Assembly (NCBI RefSeq): GCF_027107535.1
Contig: NZ_CP114283.1
Span: forward strand, 8,618,001 to 8,682,000
Length of the DNA: 64,000 nucleotides
Direction: 5' to 3'
Source: Streptomyces aurantiacus
GTDB lineage: Bacteria; Actinomycetota; Actinomycetes; Streptomycetales; Streptomycetaceae
Under the pieces are notes generated by a model, which worked only from the letters and a program-made list of their open reading frames with translations, was not told the origin of the DNA and ran no database searches. Made by a program: the position numbers and the translations under genes. Shown in pieces: positions 49,301-59,617 of the stretch (position 1 is the stretch's first letter; every line of letters begins with the position of its first letter).

Positions 49301-49783
49301 ATGACTCGGACGACGCCGAACTGGGCAGCCTTCACCACCGCGGAACCGGACCTCGCCAGGACGGTCGAGGAACGGTTCGCGGCCTTCACCCACCACACCG
49401 TGGCGACCCTGCGCAGGGACGGGTCGCCCCGCACCTGCGGGCTGGAGGTGCGTTTCGCGCAGGGGGAGCTGTGGCTCGGCATGATGCCGGACTCCCTCAA
49501 GGCGCTGGACCTGCGCCGCGACCCGCGCTTCGCCCTGCAGGCGAACCCGGGTCCCGGCACGGAGATGGGGGGCGGCGACGTACGGATCGCGGGCCGGGCC
49601 GTCGAGGTCCACGACCCGGCGGACAGGGCCCGGTACGCCGAAGAGGCGGAACCGCCGGAGCTGTTCCACCTCTTCCGCACCGAGCTGACGGAGGTCGTAC
49701 GGACCCACGTCGAGGACGACACGTATCTGGTCGTCGAGATCTGGCAGCCCGGAGAGCCGGTGCGGACTCTCAAGCGGACCTGA
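49301..49783 (+). CDS. Pyridoxamine 5'-phosphate oxidase-like flavin-binding protein
   Basis: 160 residues from the ATG at 49301. The split-barrel opening RFAAFTHHTVATLRRDGSPRTCGLEVRF, then LWLGMMPDSLKALDLRRDPRFAL, and the later RIAGRAVEV are the strand pattern of PPOX-type FMN or F420-binding proteins. Many actinobacterial members use F420 or bind haem. The cofactor here cannot be decided. Terminated by a hairpin before the convergent guaA. Confidence 0.88.
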   Translation: MTRTTPNWAAFTTAEPDLARTVEERFAAFTHHTVATLRRDGSPRTCGLEVRFAQGELWLGMMPDSLKALDLRRDPRFALQANPGPGTEMGGGDVRIAGRAVEVHDPADRARYAEEAEPPELFHLFRTELTEVVRTHVEDDTYLVVEIWQPGEPVRTLKRT

Positions 49784-49813
49784 TCAGACGGAACCGGGCC
49801 CCGGCAGGAGCAG

Positions 49814-49845
49814 GAGCCCCGGCGGACGCGAGGTCCCCGGGGCTC
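49814..49845. terminator. Bidirectional terminator between the PPOX gene and guaA
   Basis: A perfect 9-bp stem (GAGCCCCGG with CCGGGGCTC) around a 14-nt loop, 30 bp past the PPOX gene and 6 bp past the guaA stop. Confidence 0.7.
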
Positions 49846-49851
49846 GCGGGA

Positions 49852-51426
<1,575 letters not shown>

Positions 51427-51529
51427 GGTCTGCCTTCCGGCGGTTCAACGGGCTGTGGTTCCGAGTCTAACGGGGGCCGCGGGGCAGGCGCCCACGGGTG
51501 AAAAAGGGCGTCTCAGTATCCGAACCGGG

Positions 51530-51558
51530 TTGGAGCGTGCCGTCCGCGCGGGCATACT
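51530..51558 (+). promoter_or_regulatory. Promoter of the chorismate mutase leader transcript
   Basis: TTGGAG (51530-51535) and CATACT (51553-51558) are 17 bp apart, a good match to the major-sigma promoter. The expected start, 6-8 bp past CATACT, falls on the ATG of the leader peptide at 51565, so the transcript would be leaderless at its first reading frame. Confidence 0.65.
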
Positions 51559-51564
51559 GCTCCC

Positions 51565-51636
51565 ATGCTCACGCACCAGACCTTCGTCTTTACCTATGGC
51601 AACCGGCCCACCGGCTGCCATGGTCGTGCTGCTTGA
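51565..51636 (+). CDS. Leader peptide with Phe and Tyr codons (attenuator)
   Basis: ATG to TGA encodes 23 residues: MLTHQTFVFTYGNRPTGCHG then RAA. Five residues in the middle, F-V-F-T-Y, include two Phe and one Tyr, the end products of the pathway opened by chorismate mutase. Two of these codons are TTT and TAT, rare in this GC-rich genome and thus sensitive to low charged tRNA. No Shine-Dalgarno sequence is needed if the transcript starts at the ATG. It lies upstream of a terminator and of the chorismate mutase gene, the classical layout for transcription attenuation. Confidence 0.75.
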   Translation: MLTHQTFVFTYGNRPTGCHGRAA

Positions 51637-51656
51637 GCAACTGACAAGCGACTTCC

Positions 51657-51697
51657 CAGGCGCCCCGGGCCGACAAGGCCCGGGGCGCCTGCGTTTT
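51657..51697 (+). terminator. Attenuator terminator before chorismate mutase
   Basis: A perfect 15-bp GC-rich stem (51657-51671 with 51677-51691), 5-nt loop GACAA, then GCGTTTT. It starts 20 bp after the leader-peptide stop. CGGCCC at 51604-51609 inside the leader frame can pair with GGGCCG at 51667-51672 in the left arm, giving a competing antiterminator. The T run is notable, as most terminators in this window lack one. Confidence 0.85.
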
Positions 51698-51745
51698 CCG
51701 GACCTTGCCGCTCCGGGGCACCCCACTCGAAGAGGAGCCCACGAG

Positions 51746-52051
51746 ATGAGCACAGTCACCACGGACCCGGCCGGCGCGACGGACAGGACCGGCGCCCGTA
51801 CCGAGGAAGCCGCCGGCGTGATCACCGGAGCCCGCGAACGCATCGACGCGCTCGACGACCGGATCATCGGCCTGGTCCAGGAACGCATGGCCGTCTCGGC
51901 CGTCATCCAGGAGGCCCGGATGACGTCGGGCGGCCGCCGGGTGAACCTGTCGCGCGAGATGGAGGTGCTCGGCCACTACAGGGACGCCCTGGGCAAGCCC
52001 GGCACCTCGCTCGCGATGACACTGCTGGAGCTGTGCCGGGGCCGGGTCTGA
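51746..52051 (+). CDS. Chorismate mutase (AroQ class)
   Basis: 101 residues from the ATG at 51746, with GAGGAG 8 bp upstream. It converts chorismate to prephenate, the branch to phenylalanine and tyrosine. The all-helical AroQ pattern is clear: RERIDALDDRIIGLVQERMAVSAVIQEARM (helix 1, with the catalytic Arg and Arg/Lys positions), then RRVNLSREMEVLGHYRDALGKPG and LAMTLLELCRG. Its size is that of the single-domain actinobacterial enzymes. The leader peptide, terminator and promoter upstream indicate control by Phe/Tyr supply. Confidence 0.93.
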   Translation: MSTVTTDPAGATDRTGARTEEAAGVITGARERIDALDDRIIGLVQERMAVSAVIQEARMTSGGRRVNLSREMEVLGHYRDALGKPGTSLAMTLLELCRGRV

Positions 52052-52600
52052 GGCCGCCTGCGGCAGCGCGTACGACACCCGGGTACGACATCCGCGTACG
52101 ACGGACGTCCGGTGCACGCACGTGCCCATGCCCTCTCACCCGTACGACGCGTGACCGCCCCGCGAGAGGCTTCGTTGGTCCCGGTGTCCGTGTCAGCCAG
52201 GGGCGGGCCCGAAGAACCACGCGTGGCTCCGCTGGGACGATGAGGCGTACGGACGTACGCCGTGGGACCTCGTTCCAGAGAAGTGACCGGTCGGCAGGGG
52301 ACAGCAGCCCGGTCACCCAAGAGACGGCCGGCTCCGGGGACGCCCGGAGCCGGTCGGCGGAATCTGCACAAGGGCGGTCGAAACGGTTGCGGAGGCCGCG
52401 GCCCGTCGAGCACGATGCCTGGAACCACCCGAAGTCCCTGCGCCCCACCGCATCGCACCGCCCCACCGCCATTGGTCGACACCACGTGCGCGCCCCCCGT
52501 GCGCCGGGGCGCCGACCGGCGGACGAGACAACCAAGCGGCGCTACCCCCCCCGGCGCCGCCTCCAAGGCACCGGCGCTGCCCTGACGTCGGTGCTGACCA
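52052..52600. other. Intergenic region after chorismate mutase
   Basis: About 550 bp without a clear gene. CGTACGAC or GTACGAC recurs several times at 52068-52155. A perfect 10-bp hairpin (CCGGCTCCGG/CCGGAGCCGG, 52328-52353, 6-nt loop) could end the chorismate mutase transcript. The rest shows nothing recognisable. Confidence 0.5.
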
Positions 52601-52636
52601 CGAAGGGCCCCGCGGATCGTCCCGCGGGGCCCTTCG
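52601..52636 (-). terminator. Terminator after the lipoprotein gene
   Basis: A perfect 15-bp stem (52601-52615 with 52622-52636) and a 6-nt loop ATCGTC, 18 bp past the stop codon. Confidence 0.85.
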
Positions 52637-52654
52637 CCCGTCCCGGCGGGTCCG

Positions 52655-53434
52655 TCAGTCCGCCGCTTTCTCCAGCTTGGCGAGCTGCGCCTCGACGAGT
52701 TCGTCCGGCACCTCGACCTCGTCCACGTCCAGCATGTTCATCGAGCTGAAGGCCACCAGCGTCGTCCCGTCCCGGACGACCGTGTACGCGGCGGGCACCT
52801 CCGCCCCCTCGATCGAGGCGACCAGCCTGAACGCGACGGACTCGTCGCCCAGGTCCGGGCCGGCCAGCGCCTTCACGTCCTTGTAGTCGTAGCCGGTGTG
52901 CCGGTACGCGGTGCAGTTCTCGGTCGCCGAACGCAGCCCCGCGATCACCTCGTCGGCCTCGCCGGGCTCGTACGACAGGAGGGTGAGCGTGGTCACCGAG
53001 GCGTTCGTCTCGTCCTTCGGGCTGACGCCACGGCTGACTCCGGCGGCCGACGGGGGGTCGGTGGTGAAGAGGAACATGTCGGCGACCGACTGGCACTTCG
53101 CCGGTTTCGCCGGGACGGACTGTCCCAGCAGGTCCGCGCCCTCCGACGCCTTGACCTCGAAGCCCTTGACGTCACCCGTCACGAGCGCGGCCTTCTTCAA
53201 CTGCGCCTCGCGCAGGGGCCCGTCCGCCCTGCCCGACTCCGGGGCGGCCTCGGCCTGCCGGGTGGGTGCCTTCTTTTCGCCCGCGTCGGCCGTCCGTTCG
53301 CCCGCCGCCGACGGCGAGGCCTTCCCGTCTCCCGCGGTACCGCCCGCGCCGCACGCCGCGGTGCCGCCGAGGGCCGCCAGGGCCGATGCGGCCACCAGGG
53401 GCCGCGCGATCCTTGTCCTCATCCTGTTCATCAT
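52655..53434 (-). CDS. Lipoprotein, partner of the upstream membrane protein
   Basis: 259 residues; the first ATG at 53434 overlaps the stop of the upstream gene by 4 bp (ATGA). A signal peptide (RPLVAASALAALGGTAAC) ends in a slightly atypical lipobox (TAAC). A linker rich in Ala, Gly and Glu follows. The domain from about 75 on begins LREAQLKKAALVTGDVKGFEV and has paired cysteines (KCQSVADMF, NCTAYRH), a pattern shared with the lipoprotein at 61380. Likely a substrate- or signal-binding exterior protein. No named family. Confidence 0.85.
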   Translation of the reverse strand: MMNRMRTRIARPLVAASALAALGGTAACGAGGTAGDGKASPSAAGERTADAGEKKAPTRQAEAAPESGRADGPLREAQLKKAALVTGDVKGFEVKASEGADLLGQSVPAKPAKCQSVADMFLFTTDPPSAAGVSRGVSPKDETNASVTTLTLLSYEPGEADEVIAGLRSATENCTAYRHTGYDYKDVKALAGPDLGDESVAFRLVASIEGAEVPAAYTVVRDGTTLVAFSSMNMLDVDEVEVPDELVEAQLAKLEKAAD

Positions 53435-54585
53435 GTCCGCGACACCGTCCCACACGACTCCGAACCGGACGCGCCGATGTCCCGGCTGCGGTCGTACGGG
53501 TCGGTGGTGGGCCCGCTCGGCGGTGCGCCCGAGGGGGCGGAGGCCGAGTCGAACTGCGGGTGCAGGAAGCCGTCGTAGACGTCGCAGGCGGAGTTGGAGA
53601 GGTCCTGGTCGTGTCGGATGACCATGAGCCTGCCCGGGGTCGCCCGGTACTTCGCCGGGTCCGCGAGCTCCAGGTCGAGGACCCGGCGGACGATGGTGCG
53701 GGTGACCTCCGTGGAGTCCGGGTCGGCCGGGGCCAGCGCGTAGACGAAGGTGTAGTCGGCGTGGATGGCGACGGATCCGTCCCGGCCCGCCTTGAAGGTC
53801 GTCCGGCCACGGGTCTTGACCACGTCGCCGACGAGCCGCACCTCGTCCGGGTCGAAACGGCTGAAGAGCCAGAGCGGGTCGTTGTCCTTGCCGGGCTCGC
53901 GCAGCCACGACTTCGCGTCGTCGAGCATCTCGGGCTGCTGGGGGTCGAGAACCTTGTCGAGCACGGTCTCGGGCCGGCCGCCGAGCAGCGTCTCGCGGTC
54001 CAGATTCGCGTCGACGAGCAGGGACTTGGTCCGCTCCAGGGCCTGGGCGACCTGGTCCTTCGAGAACGAACCGACCGGCCTCGCATCCGGCAGGACGATC
54101 CCGGCTGCGCCGTCGGCGTAGCGCAGGGCCGGGGAGCCCGCGAAGGGCTTGTCCAGGGTGGGGGTGCCGGGCGCGGAACCCGGGGCGGTGGTCTCCGGCG
54201 CGGTCTCCTCGGGCAGCGGGGGCGCGTTCCGCGAGCCCGGGTCCGTGCCGAAGAAGTCGCCCGGCAGCAGGGACGGCTTCATGGCCACCACGGCCACCAC
54301 GACGGCGAGCGGGATGCCGATGATCGCCCACATCCTGCGGCGCCGGGCGGCACGCCCGTTCATCTCCTGCCAGGCGGGACCCGTACGCCAGCCCGGGGGC
54401 AGTTCGCCGCGTGCCTCCTGCTGACGCAGCCGCTCGGTCACCATGCGGGCGCGCGCCGAGGGCTCCTTGGGTGCCTCGGAGGTCCGGATGTCCCGCTCGC
54501 TGTCCTGGACGAACCGCTCCCACATCTCGTCCGGTATGGACTCCCCGGGCTCCTCGGGTGACTTCTCGGACGGCTTCTCGGCCAC
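53431..54585 (-). CDS. Membrane-anchored protein with large external domain
   Basis: 384 residues from the GTG at 54585, with GGGGGAGAGG 10 bp upstream. The cytoplasmic part (about 1-85) is charged. One membrane segment follows (MWAIIGIPLAVVVAVVAM, about 88-105). The exterior domain of about 270 residues is rich in Asp/Arg and beta strand (FKAGRDGSVAIHADYTFVYAL), and two cysteines near the end (NSACDVYDG, SESCGTVSRT) may form a disulfide. I recognise no named family. It is coupled to the lipoprotein gene by a 4-bp overlap, so the two probably act together outside the membrane. Confidence 0.8.
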   Translation of the reverse strand: MAEKPSEKSPEEPGESIPDEMWERFVQDSERDIRTSEAPKEPSARARMVTERLRQQEARGELPPGWRTGPAWQEMNGRAARRRRMWAIIGIPLAVVVAVVAMKPSLLPGDFFGTDPGSRNAPPLPEETAPETTAPGSAPGTPTLDKPFAGSPALRYADGAAGIVLPDARPVGSFSKDQVAQALERTKSLLVDANLDRETLLGGRPETVLDKVLDPQQPEMLDDAKSWLREPGKDNDPLWLFSRFDPDEVRLVGDVVKTRGRTTFKAGRDGSVAIHADYTFVYALAPADPDSTEVTRTIVRRVLDLELADPAKYRATPGRLMVIRHDQDLSNSACDVYDGFLHPQFDSASAPSGAPPSGPTTDPYDRSRDIGASGSESCGTVSRT

Positions 54586-54879
54586 GGCGCTCGCGCCTCT
54601 CCCCCATCGTCGGCCCGGGGGCCGGCTTGCTGACGACTCGCTGTCCGGCCTGCTCGACAGCCAAACGAGGGTCAGTTCTAAGGCGTGGGCGGGGCAGTTC
54701 ACAAGTCGAACCCGGGTGTGACCCACCCCACATAAGAATTCTGTGAGTTCGAGGACAACCCTTCACAGGAGTCACAGGTCTCACTTGCGGAACCAACGGC
54801 CATGCCCGTGCCCGGCACGCGGAGGCCTCCCGAATCTCGTGCCGCGTCGTTGCGGCGCACCGGACTTTCCGAGGTCTTC

Positions 54880-55878
54880 ATGAAGCTTCGCCGTGTCATG
54901 GCCGCTGCGGCCACGACGGCTGTCATAGCCCCGCTCGCGCTGCTGTCGGCTCCGGCCGCGTTCGCCGACGGGACCACGCCCACCGAGACGTCGTCCGCGT
55001 CCACGACGCCGACCGCGACGGCGACCAGCACCGAGACCACGACGCCCAGCGCGACGCCCACGACGACGCCGCCGAGCACCGAGATCCCCTCGGGCACGCC
55101 GACCCCGAGCGCCGGCACGACGGCCTCCACGACGCCGTCGACGACGCCCGGGCCGAGCGAGGAGCCGACCGACCCGGACGTCCCGTACTGCGAGGACGTC
55201 GACGAGAACTACGGCGACGCCAAGGTGTCCGCGGACATCAAGGGTCTGCCCGGCAAGATCGTCGCGGGCGACGGCTTCCACAACTTCAACCTGGTCGTCA
55301 CCAACGAGTCGAAGGCCGACATCAAGGGTGTCGCCTTCTACGCGGAGATCGAGAACTACGAGCTCGACGAGGCGAAGTTCCTGAGCCCGTACGTCACGCT
55401 GGAGTTCAAGAACACCGAGTCCGGCAAGTGGGAGCGGATCGGCGACGAGAACTGGGCCGGTGACTACTTCTTCTACGTCGAGTCCCTGAAGGCGAAGGCG
55501 AGCGAGAAGGTCAGCCTGCGCTTCAGCGTCGACAAGGGCGCCCCGGCCGGCGACTCGTACTCCTTCGGCTCCGGTGCCTACCTGGACAACGTCAAGGGCC
55601 AGGACTGCATCGCCGAGGGCTGGGCGCAGTACGACTTCGAGGTCCTGAAGGCCGGCTCCACCAACCCGAAGCCGGGTACCGCCAAGCCGAGCGACGGCGA
55701 CAAGGACCCGGTGAAGAAGCCGCAGGGCAACGTCTCCGAGCTGCCGACCGGCAACCTCGCCGAGACGGGCTCCAACTCCGCCCTGCCGACCATCGGTCTC
55801 GTCGGCGGTGTCGCCCTCGTCGCCGGTGCGGGCGCGGTGTTCGTCGCCCGTCGCCGCAAGTCCGGCGCCGACGCGTAA
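54880..55878 (+). CDS. Surface protein with LAETG sortase signal
   Basis: 332 residues from the ATG at 54880 with GAGG 5 bp upstream. A signal peptide (AAAATTAVIAPLALLSAPAAFA) is followed by a long Thr/Ser/Pro stretch, likely glycosylated. The folded part (about 105-270) has two cysteines and many Lys/Asp/Tyr residues. The C-terminus has LAETG, a hydrophobic helix (TIGLVGGVALVAGAGAVFVA) and RRRK, the standard class E sortase signal of Streptomyces. It should be covalently linked to the wall. No sortase gene is nearby. The ligand or role of the folded domain is unknown. Confidence 0.92.
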   Translation: MKLRRVMAAAATTAVIAPLALLSAPAAFADGTTPTETSSASTTPTATATSTETTTPSATPTTTPPSTEIPSGTPTPSAGTTASTTPSTTPGPSEEPTDPDVPYCEDVDENYGDAKVSADIKGLPGKIVAGDGFHNFNLVVTNESKADIKGVAFYAEIENYELDEAKFLSPYVTLEFKNTESGKWERIGDENWAGDYFFYVESLKAKASEKVSLRFSVDKGAPAGDSYSFGSGAYLDNVKGQDCIAEGWAQYDFEVLKAGSTNPKPGTAKPSDGDKDPVKKPQGNVSELPTGNLAETGSNSALPTIGLVGGVALVAGAGAVFVARRRKSGADA

Positions 55879-55965
55879 GCGCTCCGCTCGGAGCGTGTGA
55901 TTCGCCTGCGGGCCGGTGGGAGCCGGCCGCGCAGGACGCGTAAGGCCTGAGCGCTTCACGCAAGA

Positions 55966-56007
55966 GACGAAGGACCTGCACTCGGAGGGGGGCGCAGGTC
56001 CTTCGTC
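55966..56007. terminator. Bidirectional terminator between LAETG protein and GMC oxidoreductase
   Basis: A perfect 14-bp stem (GACGAAGGACCTGC with its complement) and a 14-nt loop, followed by GTTT. A weaker 6-bp hairpin lies at 55880-55895. Confidence 0.85.
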
Positions 56008-56037
56008 GTTTCCCGGAGGTACGGGGATGCGTGGCCG

Positions 56038-57828
56038 CTACTTCTTCGGGGGCATCACCGGCATGCCGAGGAACGGCAGCCGCAGCGCGCCGAAGGCGTC
56101 CGCGGGGACGGCGGGCGAGAGCGGCTCGACCGGCTTCAGCCGCTCGTACGCGGCTCCGGACGCCGGACGCGGGTCGGCCTCGCCCTTGTTGGGCCAGTAC
56201 GACATCGCGCGCTCGGCCTGTGCGGTGATGGTCAGGGACGGGTTCACACCCAGGTTCGCCGTCACCGCGGCACCGTCGACCACGGAGATGCCCGGGTGCC
56301 CGTACAGCCGGTGGTAGGGGTCGATGACACCCTCGTCCGCGGACGCGCCGATCGGGCAGCCGCCCAGGAAGTGGGCGGTCAGCGGGGTGCCCATCAGCTC
56401 GCCGACGTTCGAACCGGCGAAGCCGTTGATCTCCGCGGCGATCGCGGAGGCGCCCTCCGAAGCCGCCCTGATCTGCTTCGGGTTGGGCGCCCCGTGGCCC
56501 TGGCGTGACGTCAGCAGGCCCTTGCCCGCACCCTTCGGCTTCAGGTACGTCGTCAGGGAGTTGTCGAGGGACTGCATCACCAGGCCGATGATCGTGCGCT
56601 CGGACCAGCGGCGGTTGGAGAGCGAGCGCGCCACCAGGGCGGGGTGCCGCACCGCGTTGAGCAGCCAGCCGAGAACCCTCGACGAGCCTTCCGTGTAGGG
56701 GACCTGGAGGATCGACAGGCCGCCCATCGAGTTCGACCCCCGGCCGTAACGGACGGGCTCGATGTGGGTGTTGGCGTCCGGGTGGATCGAGGACGTGATC
56801 GCGACCCCGCGGGTGAAGTCGACCTTCGCCTCGCCGGTCACCTTGCGGTAGCGGCGGTCGCTGGTCTGCGCGCCGACCAGCGCCTCGGAGTTCGTACGGG
56901 TCAGCTCGCCCAGCCTCTTCGACAGGTACGGCAGCTGGCCGCCCGCCTTCATGCGGTGCAGCAGGGTCTGCGTGCCGTACGTACCGGCCGCGAGGACGAC
57001 CCGGTGTGCCGTGAAGACGCGCCCTTCGCCCCTCCGCCTGCGGTTGGTCGGGAGCGTCGAGACGGCGTACCCGCCCCGCGAGTCGTCCGTGACGGACACG
57101 GCGGTCGTCAGGGGGTGGACGACCGCGCCCGCCTTCTCGGCGAGGTACAGGTAGTTCTCGTTGAGGGTGTTCTTCGCGCCGTGCCGGCAGCCCGTCATGC
57201 ACTCGCCGCACTCGGCGCACGCGCTGCGGGCCGGGCCCGCGCCGCCGAAGTACGGGTCGTCGACCTGCTGTCCCGGCTGCGCCTTCACGGTCCCGTCGGC
57301 GTCCTCGCCGTCACCGAAGAAGACACCGACCGGCGCCATGTGGAAGGTGTCGCCCACGCCCATCCGCTGGGCGGCCGCCTTGAGATGGACGTCCGAGGGG
57401 GTCATGGTCGGGTTGAGCCGTACGCCGAGCATGCGCTGCGCCTGGTCGTAGTACGGCTTCAGCTCCGCCTGCCAGTCGGTGATGTCCTTCCACTGCGGGT
57501 CCTCGAAGAACGGCTTCGGGGGTACGTAGAGGGTGTTGGCGTAGTTGAGGGAACCGCCGCCCACGCCCGCGCCCGCGAGCACCATGACGTTGCCCAGCAG
57601 ATGGATGCGCTGGAGGCCGTACATGCCGAGCTTCGGCGCCCAGAGGTAGTTCTTGAGGTCCCAGGAGTTCTTGGGCAGCGTGCCGCGGGTGAAGCGGCGG
57701 CCCGCCTCCAGGACGCCCACGCGGTAGCCCTTCTCCGTGAGGCGCAGGGCGGTCACCGAGCCGCCGAAGCCGGAACCCACGACGATGACGTCGTAGTCGT
57801 AGTCGTGGGACGCGTCTTGCTGCCGCAC
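56038..57828 (-). CDS. GMC-family FAD oxidoreductase, cholesterol-oxidase-like (ChoD type)
   Basis: 596 residues from the GTG at 57828 (AAGGAGA upstream). The FAD-binding Rossmann loop is VVGSGFGGSVTALRL near the N-terminus. GAGVGGGSLNYANTL and the C-terminal HFLGGCPIGAS and NLGVNPSLTITAQAERA are typical GMC segments; the catalytic His and Asn should lie in the latter two. Four cysteines in the order C-x2-C-x2-C-x3-C (SACAECGECMTGCRHG, about residue 204-214) form a ferredoxin-like cluster, probably metal-binding. In mycobacteria ChoD-type genes lie beside guaB, and guaA is close here. The actual substrate is uncertain. Confidence 0.9.
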   Translation of the reverse strand: MRQQDASHDYDYDVIVVGSGFGGSVTALRLTEKGYRVGVLEAGRRFTRGTLPKNSWDLKNYLWAPKLGMYGLQRIHLLGNVMVLAGAGVGGGSLNYANTLYVPPKPFFEDPQWKDITDWQAELKPYYDQAQRMLGVRLNPTMTPSDVHLKAAAQRMGVGDTFHMAPVGVFFGDGEDADGTVKAQPGQQVDDPYFGGAGPARSACAECGECMTGCRHGAKNTLNENYLYLAEKAGAVVHPLTTAVSVTDDSRGGYAVSTLPTNRRRRGEGRVFTAHRVVLAAGTYGTQTLLHRMKAGGQLPYLSKRLGELTRTNSEALVGAQTSDRRYRKVTGEAKVDFTRGVAITSSIHPDANTHIEPVRYGRGSNSMGGLSILQVPYTEGSSRVLGWLLNAVRHPALVARSLSNRRWSERTIIGLVMQSLDNSLTTYLKPKGAGKGLLTSRQGHGAPNPKQIRAASEGASAIAAEINGFAGSNVGELMGTPLTAHFLGGCPIGASADEGVIDPYHRLYGHPGISVVDGAAVTANLGVNPSLTITAQAERAMSYWPNKGEADPRPASGAAYERLKPVEPLSPAVPADAFGALRLPFLGMPVMPPKK

Positions 57829-57917
57829 GTCGTCTCCTTGCTGCGGGTCGTTTGCCGTTGCTCGCGCTCACGCGGCGGAGCCGCGAATCGATACAGCCCC
57901 GCGCCCCATCGGCGCGC

Positions 57918-59543
57918 CTAGCGGAACCGGAACGCCTTCATGAGGCGCAGGCTGCGGCTCATGAACTGGGCGTACTTCTCGTCGTCCATGCCGAGGGACG
58001 GAGCCATCGGCAGCAGGCGCTGCTGGGCGACCGTCTGGGCCTCGGTGTACTTGAGGATGCCCTCGGAGCCGTGCCGGCGGCCGAGGCCGGAGTCCTTCAT
58101 GCCGCCCATCGGCGACTGGACGCTGCCGTACGCGGGCGCGTAGCCCTCGTTGATGTTGACCGTCCCGGTGCGCAGCCGGGCCGCGACCTTGGCACCGCGG
58201 CGGCCGTCCTTCGTCCAGACCGACGAGTTGAGGCCGTACGCCGTGGAGTTGGCGGCCTCGATCACCTCGTCCTCGTCCTTGAACCGGTAGATGGAGACGA
58301 CCGGGCCGAAGGTCTCCTCACCGCAGACCGCCATCGGCGCCTCGACGCCGTCGAGGATGGTGGGCTCGAAGAAGTACGGGCCGATGTCGGGGCGCGCGAC
58401 ACCGCCCGCGACGACCGTCGCCCCCTTGGCGACGGCCTCCTCGACGTGCCGGGTCACGGTCTCCAGCTGGCGCTCGCCGACCAGCGAGCCCATCTCGGCG
58501 CCGTACGCGAGGGACCTGCCGAGCCGCATGGCCCTGGTCCGCGCGGCGAACCGCTCCACGAAGGTGTCCGCGATCGACTCGTGGACGTACAACCGCTCGA
58601 TGGAGATGCACAGTTGGCCGGCCGACGAGAAGCAGGCGCGGACCGCGCCGGCCGCGGCCTTGTCGATGTCGGCGTCCGCCAGGACCAGCATGGCGTTCTT
58701 GCCGCCGAGTTCGAGGGAGACGCCGACCAGCCGGGCGGCCGCGCCCTGGGCGACCTGGCGGCCCGTGCGGGTGGAGCCGGTGAAGGAGACGTAGTCGGCG
58801 TGCTTGACGACCTCCGGGCCGACGACGGGTCCCTCACCGAGGACGACCTGGAAGACGTCGGCCGGCAGGCCCGCCTCGATCAGCAGGTCACGGGCCCACA
58901 GGGCGGTGAGGCAGGTCTCGGTGTCGGGCTTCATCACGACGGCGTTGCCCGCGACGAAGGCGGGCAGCGCGTCGCCGACGGAGAGTTCCAGCGGGTAGTT
59001 CCAGGGGGCGATCTGGCCGACGACGCCTCGCGGGTGGCGCAGCTCGGTGACCTTGGTGAGGGTCGGCATGGCGCCCGCGTGCCGCTTGGGGCGCAGGTAG
59101 AAGGGTGCCCGGCGGCCGTAGTGGCGGGCCGCGACGGCGACCGCCTGGACCTCCTCGTGGGCGTGCAGCCGGGCCTTGCCGGTCTCCAGCTGGATCAGGT
59201 CCAGTACCTCGGCCTGGCGGGCGAGCACGAGGTCGTGGAAGCGGAGGAGGACGGCCGCGCGCTGCCTGACCGGTACCTGGGCCCAGACCGCCTGGGCCGC
59301 GCGGGCCCGCTCGTAGGCCTTCTCGACGTCCTCCGGGGTGGACTCGGGCAGGTCGGCCAGCTTCTCGCCGGTGAACGGCGTGTGGTTGGCGGTCCGGCCC
59401 GAACCTGCGACGCCACGCGTGAGCTGTGCGATCAGCTCCGGCGTGACCACGTCAGCAGCCGTGCGGGCGCCCTCGGGGGCGGGCGCGAGGGGGTTGGTGC
59501 CGGTCTTTTCCGGGGCCTGTACCGGGGCCTGCGAGTCCGTCAT
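57918..59543 (-). CDS. Succinate-semialdehyde-type aldehyde dehydrogenase
   Basis: 541 residues. Core motifs: the NAD(P) segment PWNYPLELSVGDALPAFVAGN and GSTRTGRQ, the general-base glutamate in SLELGGKN, the catalytic cysteine in SSAGQLCISIERLYV, and the C-terminal GPVVSIYRF. The sequence fits the GabD2-type branch of actinobacterial NADP-dependent succinate-semialdehyde dehydrogenases; other aldehydes are possible. The N-terminus has a 30-residue extension. It lies 89 bp upstream of the GMC gene on the same strand, so the two may be co-transcribed. An exact 16-bp palindrome is 75 bp upstream of its start. Confidence 0.93.
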   Translation of the reverse strand: MTDSQAPVQAPEKTGTNPLAPAPEGARTAADVVTPELIAQLTRGVAGSGRTANHTPFTGEKLADLPESTPEDVEKAYERARAAQAVWAQVPVRQRAAVLLRFHDLVLARQAEVLDLIQLETGKARLHAHEEVQAVAVAARHYGRRAPFYLRPKRHAGAMPTLTKVTELRHPRGVVGQIAPWNYPLELSVGDALPAFVAGNAVVMKPDTETCLTALWARDLLIEAGLPADVFQVVLGEGPVVGPEVVKHADYVSFTGSTRTGRQVAQGAAARLVGVSLELGGKNAMLVLADADIDKAAAGAVRACFSSAGQLCISIERLYVHESIADTFVERFAARTRAMRLGRSLAYGAEMGSLVGERQLETVTRHVEEAVAKGATVVAGGVARPDIGPYFFEPTILDGVEAPMAVCGEETFGPVVSIYRFKDEDEVIEAANSTAYGLNSSVWTKDGRRGAKVAARLRTGTVNINEGYAPAYGSVQSPMGGMKDSGLGRRHGSEGILKYTEAQTVAQQRLLPMAPSLGMDDEKYAQFMSRSLRLMKAFRFR

Positions 59544-59617
59544 GAGCCGCAGGGTATGCCCGCCCGGCCTCTTTGGGTACCCGGCGGTAATAGGGATTCA
59601 CGGAGTACACACACGAC

